This document shows, one piece after another, positions 23,510 to 32,759 of a stretch of 64,000 nt of DNA. The DNA is from Aculops lycopersici. Lineage: Eukaryota > Arthropoda > Arachnida > Trombidiformes > Eriophyidae. Positions within the stretch are counted from its first letter, which is position 1. Every line of letters begins with the position of its first letter. Location of the stretch: assembly GCA_015350385.1 (NCBI GenBank), contig WNKI01000001.1, positions 3,355,599-3,419,598 on the forward strand. Direction: 5' to 3'. The position numbers and the translations under genes are program-made. The notes beneath the pieces were generated by a model. It was not told the DNA's origin and made no database searches. It saw only the letters and a list, made by a program, of their open reading frames with translations.

Positions 23510-25147
23510 TTATCTGGTCAATAATTTAAGTCTCTTTTGTAGTCGTTGCTTTGGTGTTAGATCACAGGTTTTCGTATCGGCCAAATTCTTGTTTGGACTT
23601 TGCTTCTTCCGCCTACCTGCCTTGGGCATTGTCAGATCAACTCCAGTTGCTGCGCTTATTTCACGCAGCAAATCAGGATCTTGCCACTCGGGTACAGCCT
23701 CTTTACCTCTCCTCTTGGCTTCCGTTTCCTCCCTTTGGCGGTCGTCCTCGTTTATTGGCACCCCTTTATGGTCTCGAGGAATGATCTTGCCGTGGAATGG
23801 ACACTTTGACTTGTCTTTCCGTGGACACAGCTTTCCGCTTTCCAGTCGAACATTACACGACATCACAAAAGTGTCACCTGTCATCGAACCATTGCCATTG
23901 CTACTACCAGCTCCAAATGATTCATCTGTTAGTGCAACTCGATTGGTATTTTCCAACTCGCTCGGATTAATTGGTGCCAGCCCATACTCATAGCGCATGC
24001 TCTTTGGAATGTAGGTTTCTAGACCTTCTTTAGGTGCCACATCTTCGAAATCGTTTTCCGAAGAATCGTCATCCGATTTGACAGTATCCAAGGTATTCGA
24101 ATGCAGGTTGTCTTCCACGATCTTGAGGTCGCCTAGTTTCATAACAACATTCATAGCCTTGGCTTTGAGGTTAATGATCTCCCTCAATGTGCTTAACAGC
24201 TGATCACTCCTCTTGCTTAATGTCTTCTCTATGGCGATCAACTTGCACAGCTTACCCTCGACAAGTTCTCGTTTGAGCTCTTTCAATACTTGAACCATCT
24301 CTTTGTTGTCAGGATTCTTAACTATCTCAATGTACGGACTAAATTCTATCTCTACAGTCGATGATAGATTTGCTATACCATGTTGACGCTGGTTTATCTC
24401 ATAGCTAACCTGATGCTCCGATTCACAAGGCGTGGCCTCAGCTTCTTGTAGCTCATTATCATTAGGTAGAAGGACCTCGAGCGATGACTCGATCTTGACA
24501 ATCAATTGTTCTATCTCAGGCTTCAATTCCTTGAATTCCTTCAATCTATTATCAATAGTGCGAGTCAATATTCTCTCCTGACGTTCGACTAGCTTTTGTT
24601 GCTGGATAAGTTGTTCTTGAGTGCGAACTTGGAACTGACTGAAATCCACAAGTTTGTGTTCTTTCAGAAACCTGTAAGCATATCTTAGTTTCTCATAACC
24701 AGCAGCAAAGTCGGAATGCCACTTGTGGATACATTTGGCTGTGATCTCTTGCAGTAAGGCAGCATATTTTTTGGGCGGAGGTAGATTCAATTTCACTTTT
24801 GGTGCTTGGCTTATTGCAAGGCTCAACTCGAGGAATCTCTCGAACTCATCTAATAGCTCGTTGCGTATAATGTGCGATTTTTTAAATAGATAGTCCAATA
24901 GCTTCACGGTGGAAACTCTAACTTGAGAATGATCTTTCTCTAAACATTTCATGCAAATTTTAAAAACAACAACCATTAGACTATCATCACAGGCTTTACA
25001 AATGTCCTTGAGTTCTTTAAGATCATCTCTGTCTAAATCTGTCTCGCCGTGATGACAGATCTTTCTGACCAGTGTCTTGACTCTTTTCTGTGGATCCTTG
25101 ATCAAGAACGAGAAGCTGAGGTTATTTAGATCTTTGTCAACTGACAT
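23510..25147 (-). CDS. UVSSA: UV-stimulated scaffold protein A
   Basis: UVSSA works in transcription-coupled nucleotide excision repair, linking stalled RNA polymerase II and CSA to USP7 and TFIIH. The 545-aa chain has the N-terminal VHS-like helical domain (residues about 10-150, including VRVSTVKLLDYLFKKSHIIRNELL and KCIHKWHSDFAAGYEKLRYAYRFL). A coiled region lies at about 160-230, and the C-terminal DUF2043 zinc-binding region at about 420-470 (CNVRLESGKLCPRKDKSKCPFHG, then IIPRDHKGVPI). Length is somewhat shorter than the human protein. The start ATG is 450 bases from the NDUFB8 start on the other strand. Confidence 0.92.
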   Translation of the reverse strand: MSVDKDLNNLSFSFLIKDPQKRVKTLVRKICHHGETDLDRDDLKELKDICKACDDSLMVVVFKICMKCLEKDHSQVRVSTVKLLDYLFKKSHIIRNELLDEFERFLELSLAISQAPKVKLNLPPPKKYAALLQEITAKCIHKWHSDFAAGYEKLRYAYRFLKEHKLVDFSQFQVRTQEQLIQQQKLVERQERILTRTIDNRLKEFKELKPEIEQLIVKIESSLEVLLPNDNELQEAEATPCESEHQVSYEINQRQHGIANLSSTVEIEFSPYIEIVKNPDNKEMVQVLKELKRELVEGKLCKLIAIEKTLSKRSDQLLSTLREIINLKAKAMNVVMKLGDLKIVEDNLHSNTLDTVKSDDDSSENDFEDVAPKEGLETYIPKSMRYEYGLAPINPSELENTNRVALTDESFGAGSSNGNGSMTGDTFVMSCNVRLESGKLCPRKDKSKCPFHGKIIPRDHKGVPINEDDRQREETEAKRRGKEAVPEWQDPDLLREISAATGVDLTMPKAGRRKKQSPNKNLADTKTCDLTPKQRLQKRLKLLTR

Positions 25148-25597
25148 ATCAGCAAGTTTGCAATGTTTCTCCAGCTAAACAATTAGACTGCCATAATAAA
25201 AATAGTCTGGCAGTTTAGGATATCAATAATAATATCCTATATAATACTTGATTGTAAATAATATTATAGATTCCATCGAGGAAATGAAAACTTGAGAAGC
25301 GTTCAGGAAATTATACAAGGCCACAAGACATGTAATTTTGCACCATTTGCAAATCGTGGCGATGGAATAGTGCAAAGGCTCGCAGCAATGTGCCGCACAT
25401 TGTGTGCGAGGGAAAAATGCACTAGAGAAATGTTTGTTTTTATTCTCGTGATGACTCGAGTGCACTGTGTTTGGTATGATGTCCTTCACCGGAGACTACC
25501 TAGTAGAGTAATTCTATAGTTGATTGTTGTAATTATATCAAATTTTGGCAATTCGCATCTATTCTATTTATAACAAAGTATCTATGATCTGTTGAAG
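25148..25597. promoter_or_regulatory. Probable shared promoter region UVSSA / NDUFB8
   Basis: 450 bases lie between divergent start codons. AT-rich, without a recognisable frame or a defined core element. Confidence 0.4.
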
Positions 25598-26212
25598 ATG
25601 TTCCCTTTATTAGTTAAACCTCAAGTTAGTAAACTGACCAAGGAGTCAGTTAGACACTTTAACAACAATCTTTGGGCTAATCCACCTTACACAAAATATA
25701 AGAAAGAAGCAATCCCATACAAATTGGTCCATGTAGATCACCCGCACCCAGAGCTAACTGTTGGTGACTATCCCAGAACAGAAGAGGACAGGATCAGAGC
25801 TGCTAGGAAGTACAATTTGATACCCGAAGACTACGAGCCTTACGATGAAGACGATGGTTTTGGTGACTACCCAAAACTACCCGCTGTCGGTGATTACAAT
25901 AGAGATTGGTACGATGACTTTGATGACCCGTCAGATAATAGGTTTTATGGCGAAACTTTACATCTCCATTATGATTTGTATATGTGGGAGCGTGTTGACC
26001 CGTTGGACAAGATAAAGCCCGGTTATGTGCCACTCTGGAAGAAGGCTATCATATTTGCCGGCATATGTCTATTCGTACCCGTTTACAAATACACTTTGGA
26101 AACTAATAGAATTCACTTCAATCACCCGTGGAAGGTCAGAGAATTTGGTTACGCGAAAAACCGAACTATGTACAAGTGGCCCACTGGGAACCCGCCACCT
26201 CCTCATCATTAG
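25598..26212 (+). CDS. NDUFB8: NADH dehydrogenase 1 beta subcomplex subunit 8 (complex I ASHI subunit)
   Basis: Accessory subunit of mitochondrial complex I in the inner membrane. The 204-aa chain has a basic N-terminus suited to mitochondrial import, then EEDRIRAARKYNLIPEDYEP, the family core DGFGDYPKLPAVGDYNRDWYDDFDDP, and RFYGETLHLHYDLYMWERVDP. A single membrane helix follows (KKAIIFAGICLFVPVYKYTL, about 148-167). The frame is open two codons further up from a TTG; the ATG at 25598 is preferred. Length fits the family. Confidence 0.93.
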   Translation: MFPLLVKPQVSKLTKESVRHFNNNLWANPPYTKYKKEAIPYKLVHVDHPHPELTVGDYPRTEEDRIRAARKYNLIPEDYEPYDEDDGFGDYPKLPAVGDYNRDWYDDFDDPSDNRFYGETLHLHYDLYMWERVDPLDKIKPGYVPLWKKAIIFAGICLFVPVYKYTLETNRIHFNHPWKVREFGYAKNRTMYKWPTGNPPPPHH

Positions 26213-26407
26213 AGCATGTTAGTTGCAGCGTATCTATCGGAGATCTATTTCTGAAATATGAGTAGTCAAATAATAAACTGAGTTATCAAAGTGAGCAACA
26301 AATGATGAGAAGATTTGAGGTCGACAGTTGAGTTTCAGTTTATTTTCAAGAGAATACTCTTATCATTTCGTAGATGAGATGAATTGCTATGATCACGGAG
26401 AGACGGC

Positions 26408-26827
26408 TCAAGCCGAACTATTGGGAAATATGAAGGATCTAGTTGCCGACATTTGCGACAAATCTGGTAAATCTGAAAGGATTTTGAGAGCCTCTGCGCT
26501 AAGTATTGTCTCGTCGAGACCTTGGCGAGATGCTCTACAACATTCATCTCCCTTGTTGGTACCATTTGCCTTCGTAGTCACCTGGTTGGGCTCATGCTTG
26601 ATCACATTAGACGTTCGCTTCGTGAAGTGCCTCTCGTCTACTGGTTTTTGATTAATATCTAAAGCTTCTAGGAACAACTCGAATGTCTTGCTAGAATGCC
26701 AATCCAGATCTTTGTCGTACAATTTCTCTGGCTCTAAAATCTCATGCCATAATTGCACATCTTTATCACAAATTTGAGGTGTTTTGTTGTCCTTGGACGT
26801 CCCACTAGATTCTATGGCTTTGCTCAT
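26408..26827 (-). CDS. Small uncharacterised 139-aa protein
   Basis: Not recognised. An intact ATG-started frame of 139 residues, hydrophilic, without signal peptide or membrane helix. Notable segments are DVQLWHEILEPEKLYDKDLDWHSS and a C-terminal stretch ALKILSDLPDLSQM that looks like a short amphipathic interaction motif. It is divergent from SMG9 with under 300 bases between start codons, a normal arrangement for a real gene here. The reverse frame is also open but shorter and ends mid-region. Confidence 0.55.
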   Translation of the reverse strand: MSKAIESSGTSKDNKTPQICDKDVQLWHEILEPEKLYDKDLDWHSSKTFELFLEALDINQKPVDERHFTKRTSNVIKHEPNQVTTKANGTNKGDECCRASRQGLDETILSAEALKILSDLPDLSQMSATRSFIFPNSSA

Positions 26828-27123
26828 AATGAGAGATTATTTTATCGGCCGAGATTGTAAGTAGATAAAATCGTGCTTAGCGATTCCATCTTGTTGATAA
26901 ATTAATACTTTGAAAGATTCTGTTCGATCAGGTAGTAAAATTATGAGATGAAAGTGTAGATGTAAATGGGTCAGTGCTCTTTTTTGCGAGTGAAATTTTC
27001 AACAACGCAGCTGTTCAAAAAGCTCATGTTGCATGCGACTACAATATTGATCAGGGCTCCGTTTACTCTTTCTTGCAAGTATCCTGCGACTTGATTTTCG
27101 ACTATTATCAACTCAATACAACT

Positions 27124-28086
27124 ATGAGTTCTCAGATTAAAGTTCTCACTAAACCTACCAAAGGTAAATTTTTGGAAGATGAACAAGATGAAGAACCTGA
27201 AAAACAATCGGAGCCCACCACTCAAACAGAGAACGATCTTGACATGTTCTATTTGAAACCTGAGGACGAAGCTGGTACATTCAAGTTAATTGACGACAAG
27301 GAATGGAACATTGCAAGTACGGAACCAACCAGTGAGACTATCTACTTCACCCAGGGTCATTCAGCATTAAGCATCATATCGGTAGTGGGAGCAAAAGGTG
27401 TCGGCAAGTCAAGATTGTTGAACAAACTTGCGGGCAAGGAGGCATTCGAAACCTATCAAACGATCTCAAGAAAAAACTCGAATTCTGGTCAAAAACTCCA
27501 TCTGAAACACATAACACGAGGTATCGACGTACATTCCACATATCACCGTATGCTTTTGGACTGCCAACCTCTCAATGCAACCTCTATTTTGGAAGATTTT
27601 CTCCTAGGACATTCTAGCTCACCATTCCCTAGACATACTCTAGCCTCTGATCCGTTCATTAGCTGTCAGATGATATCTCTGCAACTTGCAACCTTTCTAA
27701 TAGCATCCTGTGACTACCTCATAATACTCCAAAAGTGGCTGGTGGACGTGCATCTACTCAAGCTCCTGTCATCTGCAGTTATGATGATAGGAGAGGACAA
27801 TCTCAGAGTCAAATTGATTGTATTTTCACCTGACGAAAGAGTTGATAATGATAAAATGAAAAGGGTGTTTGAGGCGGGAGTGGGTAAGCTCATGGTAGAG
27901 GCTTATTTTGACAACGAGGATGAACTAGTGAGATATGTGACTGCATATTCTAGTTTGAAATGTGATTTATATAGAGATGATCCATCCAAGTTTACGGGTA
28001 AGAGTTGGCTGGAATCATGTCAAAGGATTTGGAACACAACCATCAAAAATTCATCAATGTTTTCAGATTATGCTATCAACTTGTGA
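27124..28086 (+). CDS. SMG9: SMG9, nonsense-mediated decay factor
   Basis: SMG9 forms a complex with SMG8 that restrains the SMG1 kinase in nonsense-mediated mRNA decay. The 320-aa product has a G-like fold: SIISVVGAKGVGKSRLLNKLAG is a P-loop (GxxGxGKS) near residues 82-103. ITRGIDVHSTYHRMLLDCQPL matches the switch-II-like strand of SMG9. SCDYLIILQKWLVDVHLLKLL and a short C-terminus complete it. The N-terminal disordered part of vertebrate SMG9 (about 520 aa) is reduced. The frame extends upstream to 26974 only from a GTG; the first ATG is 27124. The last 11 coding bases overlap the end of the convergent TPR-like gene. Confidence 0.88.
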   Translation: MSSQIKVLTKPTKGKFLEDEQDEEPEKQSEPTTQTENDLDMFYLKPEDEAGTFKLIDDKEWNIASTEPTSETIYFTQGHSALSIISVVGAKGVGKSRLLNKLAGKEAFETYQTISRKNSNSGQKLHLKHITRGIDVHSTYHRMLLDCQPLNATSILEDFLLGHSSSPFPRHTLASDPFISCQMISLQLATFLIASCDYLIILQKWLVDVHLLKLLSSAVMMIGEDNLRVKLIVFSPDERVDNDKMKRVFEAGVGKLMVEAYFDNEDELVRYVTAYSSLKCDLYRDDPSKFTGKSWLESCQRIWNTTIKNSSMFSDYAINL

Positions 28087-30724
28087 AATCATGAATCTTC
28101 CTACGCTTAAGAACTATGTGTCTCGATGATTGTTCACCTTGTTCATCCAATTGTTGCTGAGGCTGTTGTTGCTGAGGCTGTTGTTGCTGCGGTTGTTGTG
28201 ACGTTTGTCCTTGAGCATCGACTGATTGTTGTTGATATTGTTCTTCTTGTTGTACCTGAATCTGCTGTTGTACCTCGGGTTGTTGAGTTGTTGTTAAAGC
28301 TTCTTCTTGCGGCATCTCGGGTAGTATGTTGGGTTGTGATGGCTGCTGCTGAGTCTCTTGGATGACAGGGTTTTGTTCCACATCGAGCAATGGTTGATCC
28401 GTCTCAATCTGTGGTTGCTCATCGAAGTTTGATGGACACTGATCATAAATTGATTTTTGTTGCTCTTGGTAGGCGGGTACAAATGGTTGTACCTCTTCCT
28501 GAACTTGAGGTTCATCCATATCTTGGAATTGAGGGACTTCAGATGGTTGCTCTATGTCATTCAATAGGTTATCGGGTTGATTAGCCTCATCACAAGTGTT
28601 AGGAACCGCCATCTCAACATCGACATCTTGAATATCACCATGGGGAATTTGTTGTAACTCGGTATGTGGCTGTGGTTGTTGAAGTTCTATTTGTTGAGTT
28701 TGCTCTATAGTGGCAGTATCTGGTTGAATCACATTAAGTTCAGGAGATAATCTTCTTTCAGGTTGTATCAAAAGAGCTTGTTTCTTTGTTAGTTTGCCAC
28801 CCTTTGACTGCAACTGACCCACAAGTTTGTTCAATCTAATCAACAAATCTAGCCGAGCTTCGCGTTCCGCATTTCTCATAGCCTGGAACTGAACAATTTG
28901 AGATCTCAAGTCCTGGATGGTAGCTGTCAACTGCTGATTTAGCGACTCCAACTCTTGATTACGCGACTCTAACTCTTGATTACGCGACTCTAACTCTTGA
29001 TTAAGCGACTCTAATTGGCGAATTTTAGCATCCGCAGCGAGTAGCTTCTCTTGAGTATCCGATCTCAACTCACTCTTTATCTGAACCTCAGATGATATGG
29101 CTGATATCTCCGTCTGTCGCCTTTGTTTCTCACTCGCTAAGGCATTCTGTAATTCAATCTTGGTTTTCTCGAGCTGCTCTAGTTCAAACGACATCCTCTG
29201 GTACTTGGTTTTGAGATCATCAAACTCGACCCTGAGTGCACTACTAGCTTGCATCTGACTCAATATTGCTTGGAACTCGATCTTCCATCGCTGCTTCTCC
29301 TCTTCTAAATTATGCTCTAGATTTTCTTTCTGTCTCTCTAGTTGTTCTTTCTCCATCTCTGACCTTTGACATATAGACTTCAATTCATCCAATTCCTCTT
29401 GAAGACCTTTGTTTTCTTGTATCTCCTTCTTGATGGATTGCAAATCAGCCTTACGTAATTGCCTCTCCTCTTCAAGGGCAACTTGTAGCTCGTCCTTGCT
29501 CTTCTCTAGTTGTTCCTTCTCGAAAATAATCTTTTGGTTCTTTGTACGGAGATCGTCAAACTCAGTTGTCATAGTCTTAATATTTTCCTCCAGAACTTGA
29601 TTCCGATCGTTCAATGCATCTGTTAGCTTTGATTCCTCGATTATCTTAAGATGAGCTTTCTCGAGTAGCTCCGTTTTCAATTTAATTTCCTCTTCATTTC
29701 TATTCTTTACATCATCGTATTCCTGCTTGAGAATCTCAATATCACTCTCAAGTTTGGTAATCATGGACTTCAAGGATGCAATGTGAGCGTCCTTGTCCTG
29801 AGTGTCTTCTGGTCCATTGGTGATTGCTGGACCAGACGCACAAGCTATAGAAACCATCCGTTGGAAAATCTCGGGTGTCAAGTGTTCAACATCGCGAGTC
29901 TTAGACAACAATATCTTGAAGAGATCACGCTCTTTGTTGATGGTGTTAAATGCCGTCATGATTTGCTCTCGTTCTCGTTTTACTGTTTCAAGCTGAGCAC
30001 TCAAGGTTTTAACATCTTCATTGAGTCGCTTTATATCTTCGTTTTCAGATTGTGACGTCCTCGCCTCATCCTGTTCACCCAAATCCTTGCAGAGTGACAA
30101 CAATTTTTGGTTTTGCAACTGCATCCCTTCAATCGATTCAAATGTCAACAAATGTTTATCAATGACATCTGAAACAGTTGTTCGTTGATTCTTATCATAT
30201 TCGGTTATATCTGCAGCTTTTCTAATGACAACGCCCCTCTCCTCCTCGAGACATCTAAGTAAGTGTCTAACTTGTTTGCCCAAATGCTTGTTGTCTCTCT
30301 CATAACGTTCACATTCTCTCTCAAAATAACGAAGCTTGTGCTGTAATTTATCTTTTTCTGTCAACCAGGATACACTTTCGCGAGTCAATTCTAAATACTG
30401 TCTCCTAGCAATCTCAAGCTCTCGACCATTCGACTCCTCCTCACGTTGACGCTCCATAATTTGATTGTTTATCTGCTGCCGAGTGGGGATCTCCTGCAAA
30501 CGCATGTTCTCTTGTCTCATATGTTCAAAGGCAGTACTGAGATCTCGATTGGCTACTTCACCCTTCTGGATAATATCTTCAAGTTGATTGACCCTTTGCA
30601 AAAGCATAGCATTCTTCTCGTCCGAGTCACGATTTCTAGCCCTGAGTTCCTCAATATGTCGCTTATGGGCATTAATTTCGTCCTCATAAAGAGACCTAAT
30701 AGCTGGATGATTGACATCCATCAT
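28076..30724 (-). CDS. Shortened TPR/Megator-like coiled-coil protein
   Basis: TPR (Megator, Mlp1/2) builds the nuclear basket of the nuclear pore. The 882-aa product is coiled coil from about residue 10 to 630. It contains the family signature around residues 130-290: LRYFERECERYERDN, then LGKQVRHLLRCLEEERG, then DVIDKHLLTFESIEGMQLQNQKLL, and NKERDLFKILLSKTRDV. Animal TPR is about 2100-2400 aa. Here roughly the first 300 residues and the distal coiled coil are missing, and the acidic tail is replaced by a Gln/Pro-rich tail (about 690-865). No continuation was found upstream. It could be a genuinely shortened TPR, a paralogue, or a protein completed by distant exons. A 21-bp tandem repeat encodes NQELESR heptads. 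Confidence 0.75.
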   Translation of the reverse strand: MMDVNHPAIRSLYEDEINAHKRHIEELRARNRDSDEKNAMLLQRVNQLEDIIQKGEVANRDLSTAFEHMRQENMRLQEIPTRQQINNQIMERQREEESNGRELEIARRQYLELTRESVSWLTEKDKLQHKLRYFERECERYERDNKHLGKQVRHLLRCLEEERGVVIRKAADITEYDKNQRTTVSDVIDKHLLTFESIEGMQLQNQKLLSLCKDLGEQDEARTSQSENEDIKRLNEDVKTLSAQLETVKREREQIMTAFNTINKERDLFKILLSKTRDVEHLTPEIFQRMVSIACASGPAITNGPEDTQDKDAHIASLKSMITKLESDIEILKQEYDDVKNRNEEEIKLKTELLEKAHLKIIEESKLTDALNDRNQVLEENIKTMTTEFDDLRTKNQKIIFEKEQLEKSKDELQVALEEERQLRKADLQSIKKEIQENKGLQEELDELKSICQRSEMEKEQLERQKENLEHNLEEEKQRWKIEFQAILSQMQASSALRVEFDDLKTKYQRMSFELEQLEKTKIELQNALASEKQRRQTEISAISSEVQIKSELRSDTQEKLLAADAKIRQLESLNQELESRNQELESRNQELESLNQQLTATIQDLRSQIVQFQAMRNAEREARLDLLIRLNKLVGQLQSKGGKLTKKQALLIQPERRLSPELNVIQPDTATIEQTQQIELQQPQPHTELQQIPHGDIQDVDVEMAVPNTCDEANQPDNLLNDIEQPSEVPQFQDMDEPQVQEEVQPFVPAYQEQQKSIYDQCPSNFDEQPQIETDQPLLDVEQNPVIQETQQQPSQPNILPEMPQEEALTTTQQPEVQQQIQVQQEEQYQQQSVDAQGQTSQQPQQQQPQQQQPQQQLDEQGEQSSRHIVLKRRKIHDFTS
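28942..29025 (-). repeat. 21-bp tandem repeat inside the TPR-like coding region
   Basis: About four copies of a 21-base unit read on the minus strand as the heptad NQELESR/L. Because the unit is exactly seven codons it preserves coiled-coil register. Confidence 0.85.
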
Positions 30725-32759
30725 AGAATAGTTTAAAGTTTGGGCTCTGATAAGCTATGGTAACAGGAGGGGAACAATAGTCTCGAGATATTTTGCTTTG
30801 GATGCAAAACATGTGAAGAAGATTACGAGTGAATTTTTCGAGCGCGCAAGTTGTGCAACTCGCCCTGTCAAATTAATGCACGTTTTACACGGCTTATTTT
30901 AGGCGCGCGGTTTGAACAAAAACAAGGAGAGCAAAACAAAACTTAATTCGAACAATAAACCAGATAATCCACTTCAACATTGCAATTTACGACTTTCTCA
31001 TTGAAACTTTGGCCTCAGTCTCGAATTTAATCTTACGTCATCAATGAACTCTAGTCACCTGAACACCACGCGAGGAAACACTGTCGATGTTTTGAGGTAA
31101 TAAAAGCATGAGGAAACGTCAGTATTCACATCCACGAATGGCTAACTTATATCTTATTCTTCAAGATTGAAATAGAAGGAAAAAAACCGTGTCCTGTTGT
31201 CGAAACACCAACAGAAAGCTGTGATTGTAGTTTGGGATGCGGAGGAGGAGGAGGAAAACTTTCTACACGTTGTATCTGATCATCATCTGCCTCATGGATT
31301 GATGATGACAGCAGCGTGACGCTTTGGAAAATAGTTCCTTCATGCTGAGATAACATCATGCAACAAATTGTTTCTGAGGTCGCACGTCTTTGCACGTGGT
31401 TGTGTGGAGCCCCGATGTAGCAATTTACTAGATTTCATTGACTGGAATTTCAATTTCACATTTGATTTAGCAGTGGCAACTTTGTGGTCCAACAAACTGC
31501 ACGGTAGCTCGCATGATTTGCAACTGCTAGATCGAAGGCCAACGAGAAATTGAAGTTGAAAACTCTGTTCAAGATCAATGGAGCAAAATGACAAGACTCG
31601 ACTCGAAATAGTGAAGCTTGTGGCTCGGAGTCTTGCATGTGCTGGTCGAGTGTTGCTTGTTAACAAGCCAGCCAGCCACTATTCTGTAGAAGCAATCAAA
31701 TGATTCGCTTGGCCTGCCTCGAGACTTGGGTCTAGTAGTTCAAAATCGCGCGTTCGGGTGAGTGAGTCTGCTCTTAGGCCTTGTGTCAAGTCTTAAGTGC
31801 TTAACATAAGTTCAGCTGGGGTTGTTGCTAGATTGTGAGGAGCGCCCACTTGTTGCTGGAAGTAGCGACAACAACGACAGAGGTACGGACGATGGCGCTC
31901 TCACTTCATGCGCAATTACACGACACCCGTTGGCAAGATCAGCGGCCGTCTTGCCAAGATTTTCATTGATCATAGTTAGACGAGCAGGATAGTGTTAAGT
32001 TGAGCCTGCTGGCGAGTCTTTCTGGCTGGCTTGTTGTTGTTAGGTGTAGCGGTGGTTTTGATAGCAGCGATGGTAGTGGCAGCAGGGGCAGCGACAACAA
32101 CGACATCTCATTGCTCACTACCACCCTGGTAAGCTAGCTAGCAAGCAAGCGAGCTTGCCAGCCAGCCAGCCAGCCAGTTGGTCGCGCCTTCTACCAACAT
32201 TACAGCCGGCGATTAACAGCACCGATTCCAGGCAGCTTTTTTGAGGAAACCCTCTCTCGCTCTCTCTTTCTCTTGTTGGTCGAAGGATGGTCTAACCGTG
32301 AAGCTTTGATGATAGCTAACGCGAGCATTCACTTGAATATCAGAGCTTTAGATTTTAGTGTAGCGAAGGAACGCAATCCTCTCACCATCATTATTATTGT
32401 TATAATCATCATTTTTCTCTCTTCGAGTGACTAAGTTAACTGTAAGTTCAGCCCGAGAAATATCGCTTCACTTCTTTCAATCATTAGTGGCATCACAAAA
32501 TAGAAAGTGAAGCGCCTACATCTCATTGCAAATAGCAACGATAACAACAAAGAGTACAGATTTTTGAGCGAACATCCTTCAAAAAAGCAAGTTAGTACAA
32601 TCTGTTTGCATAAGCGTGTTAGTGTGACTTTCTTCAATACTGGACCTTGCCGATCTCTATATAATTAGCTTGAATTCCGGACAGTCTAACCTGTTAATCA
32701 ATATCACATTATTGAAGTTGTTATTTCTACACTTGCTTATACGCCAAAACTAGATTATA
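30725..32759. other. Non-coding region upstream of G6PD
   Basis: Short overlapping frames near 31147-31666 lack domain content. A CTAG/CAGC/CCAG stutter tract occurs at 32131-32177. The region should contain the promoters of the TPR-like gene and of G6PD and perhaps a 5' G6PD exon. Confidence 0.5.
32131..32177. repeat. GCTA/AAGC/CCAG stutter tract
   Basis: Successive tetranucleotide-like units GCTAGCTAGC, AAGCAAGC and CAGCCAGCCAGC. Confidence 0.65.

Noticed and set aside
26974..27123. N-terminal extension of SMG9 from a GTG
   Set aside because: Non-ATG start without support; the downstream ATG gives a normal SMG9-like start.
31147..31666. Overlapping open frames upstream of G6PD
   Set aside because: Short, mutually overlapping on both strands, no domains; likely chance.
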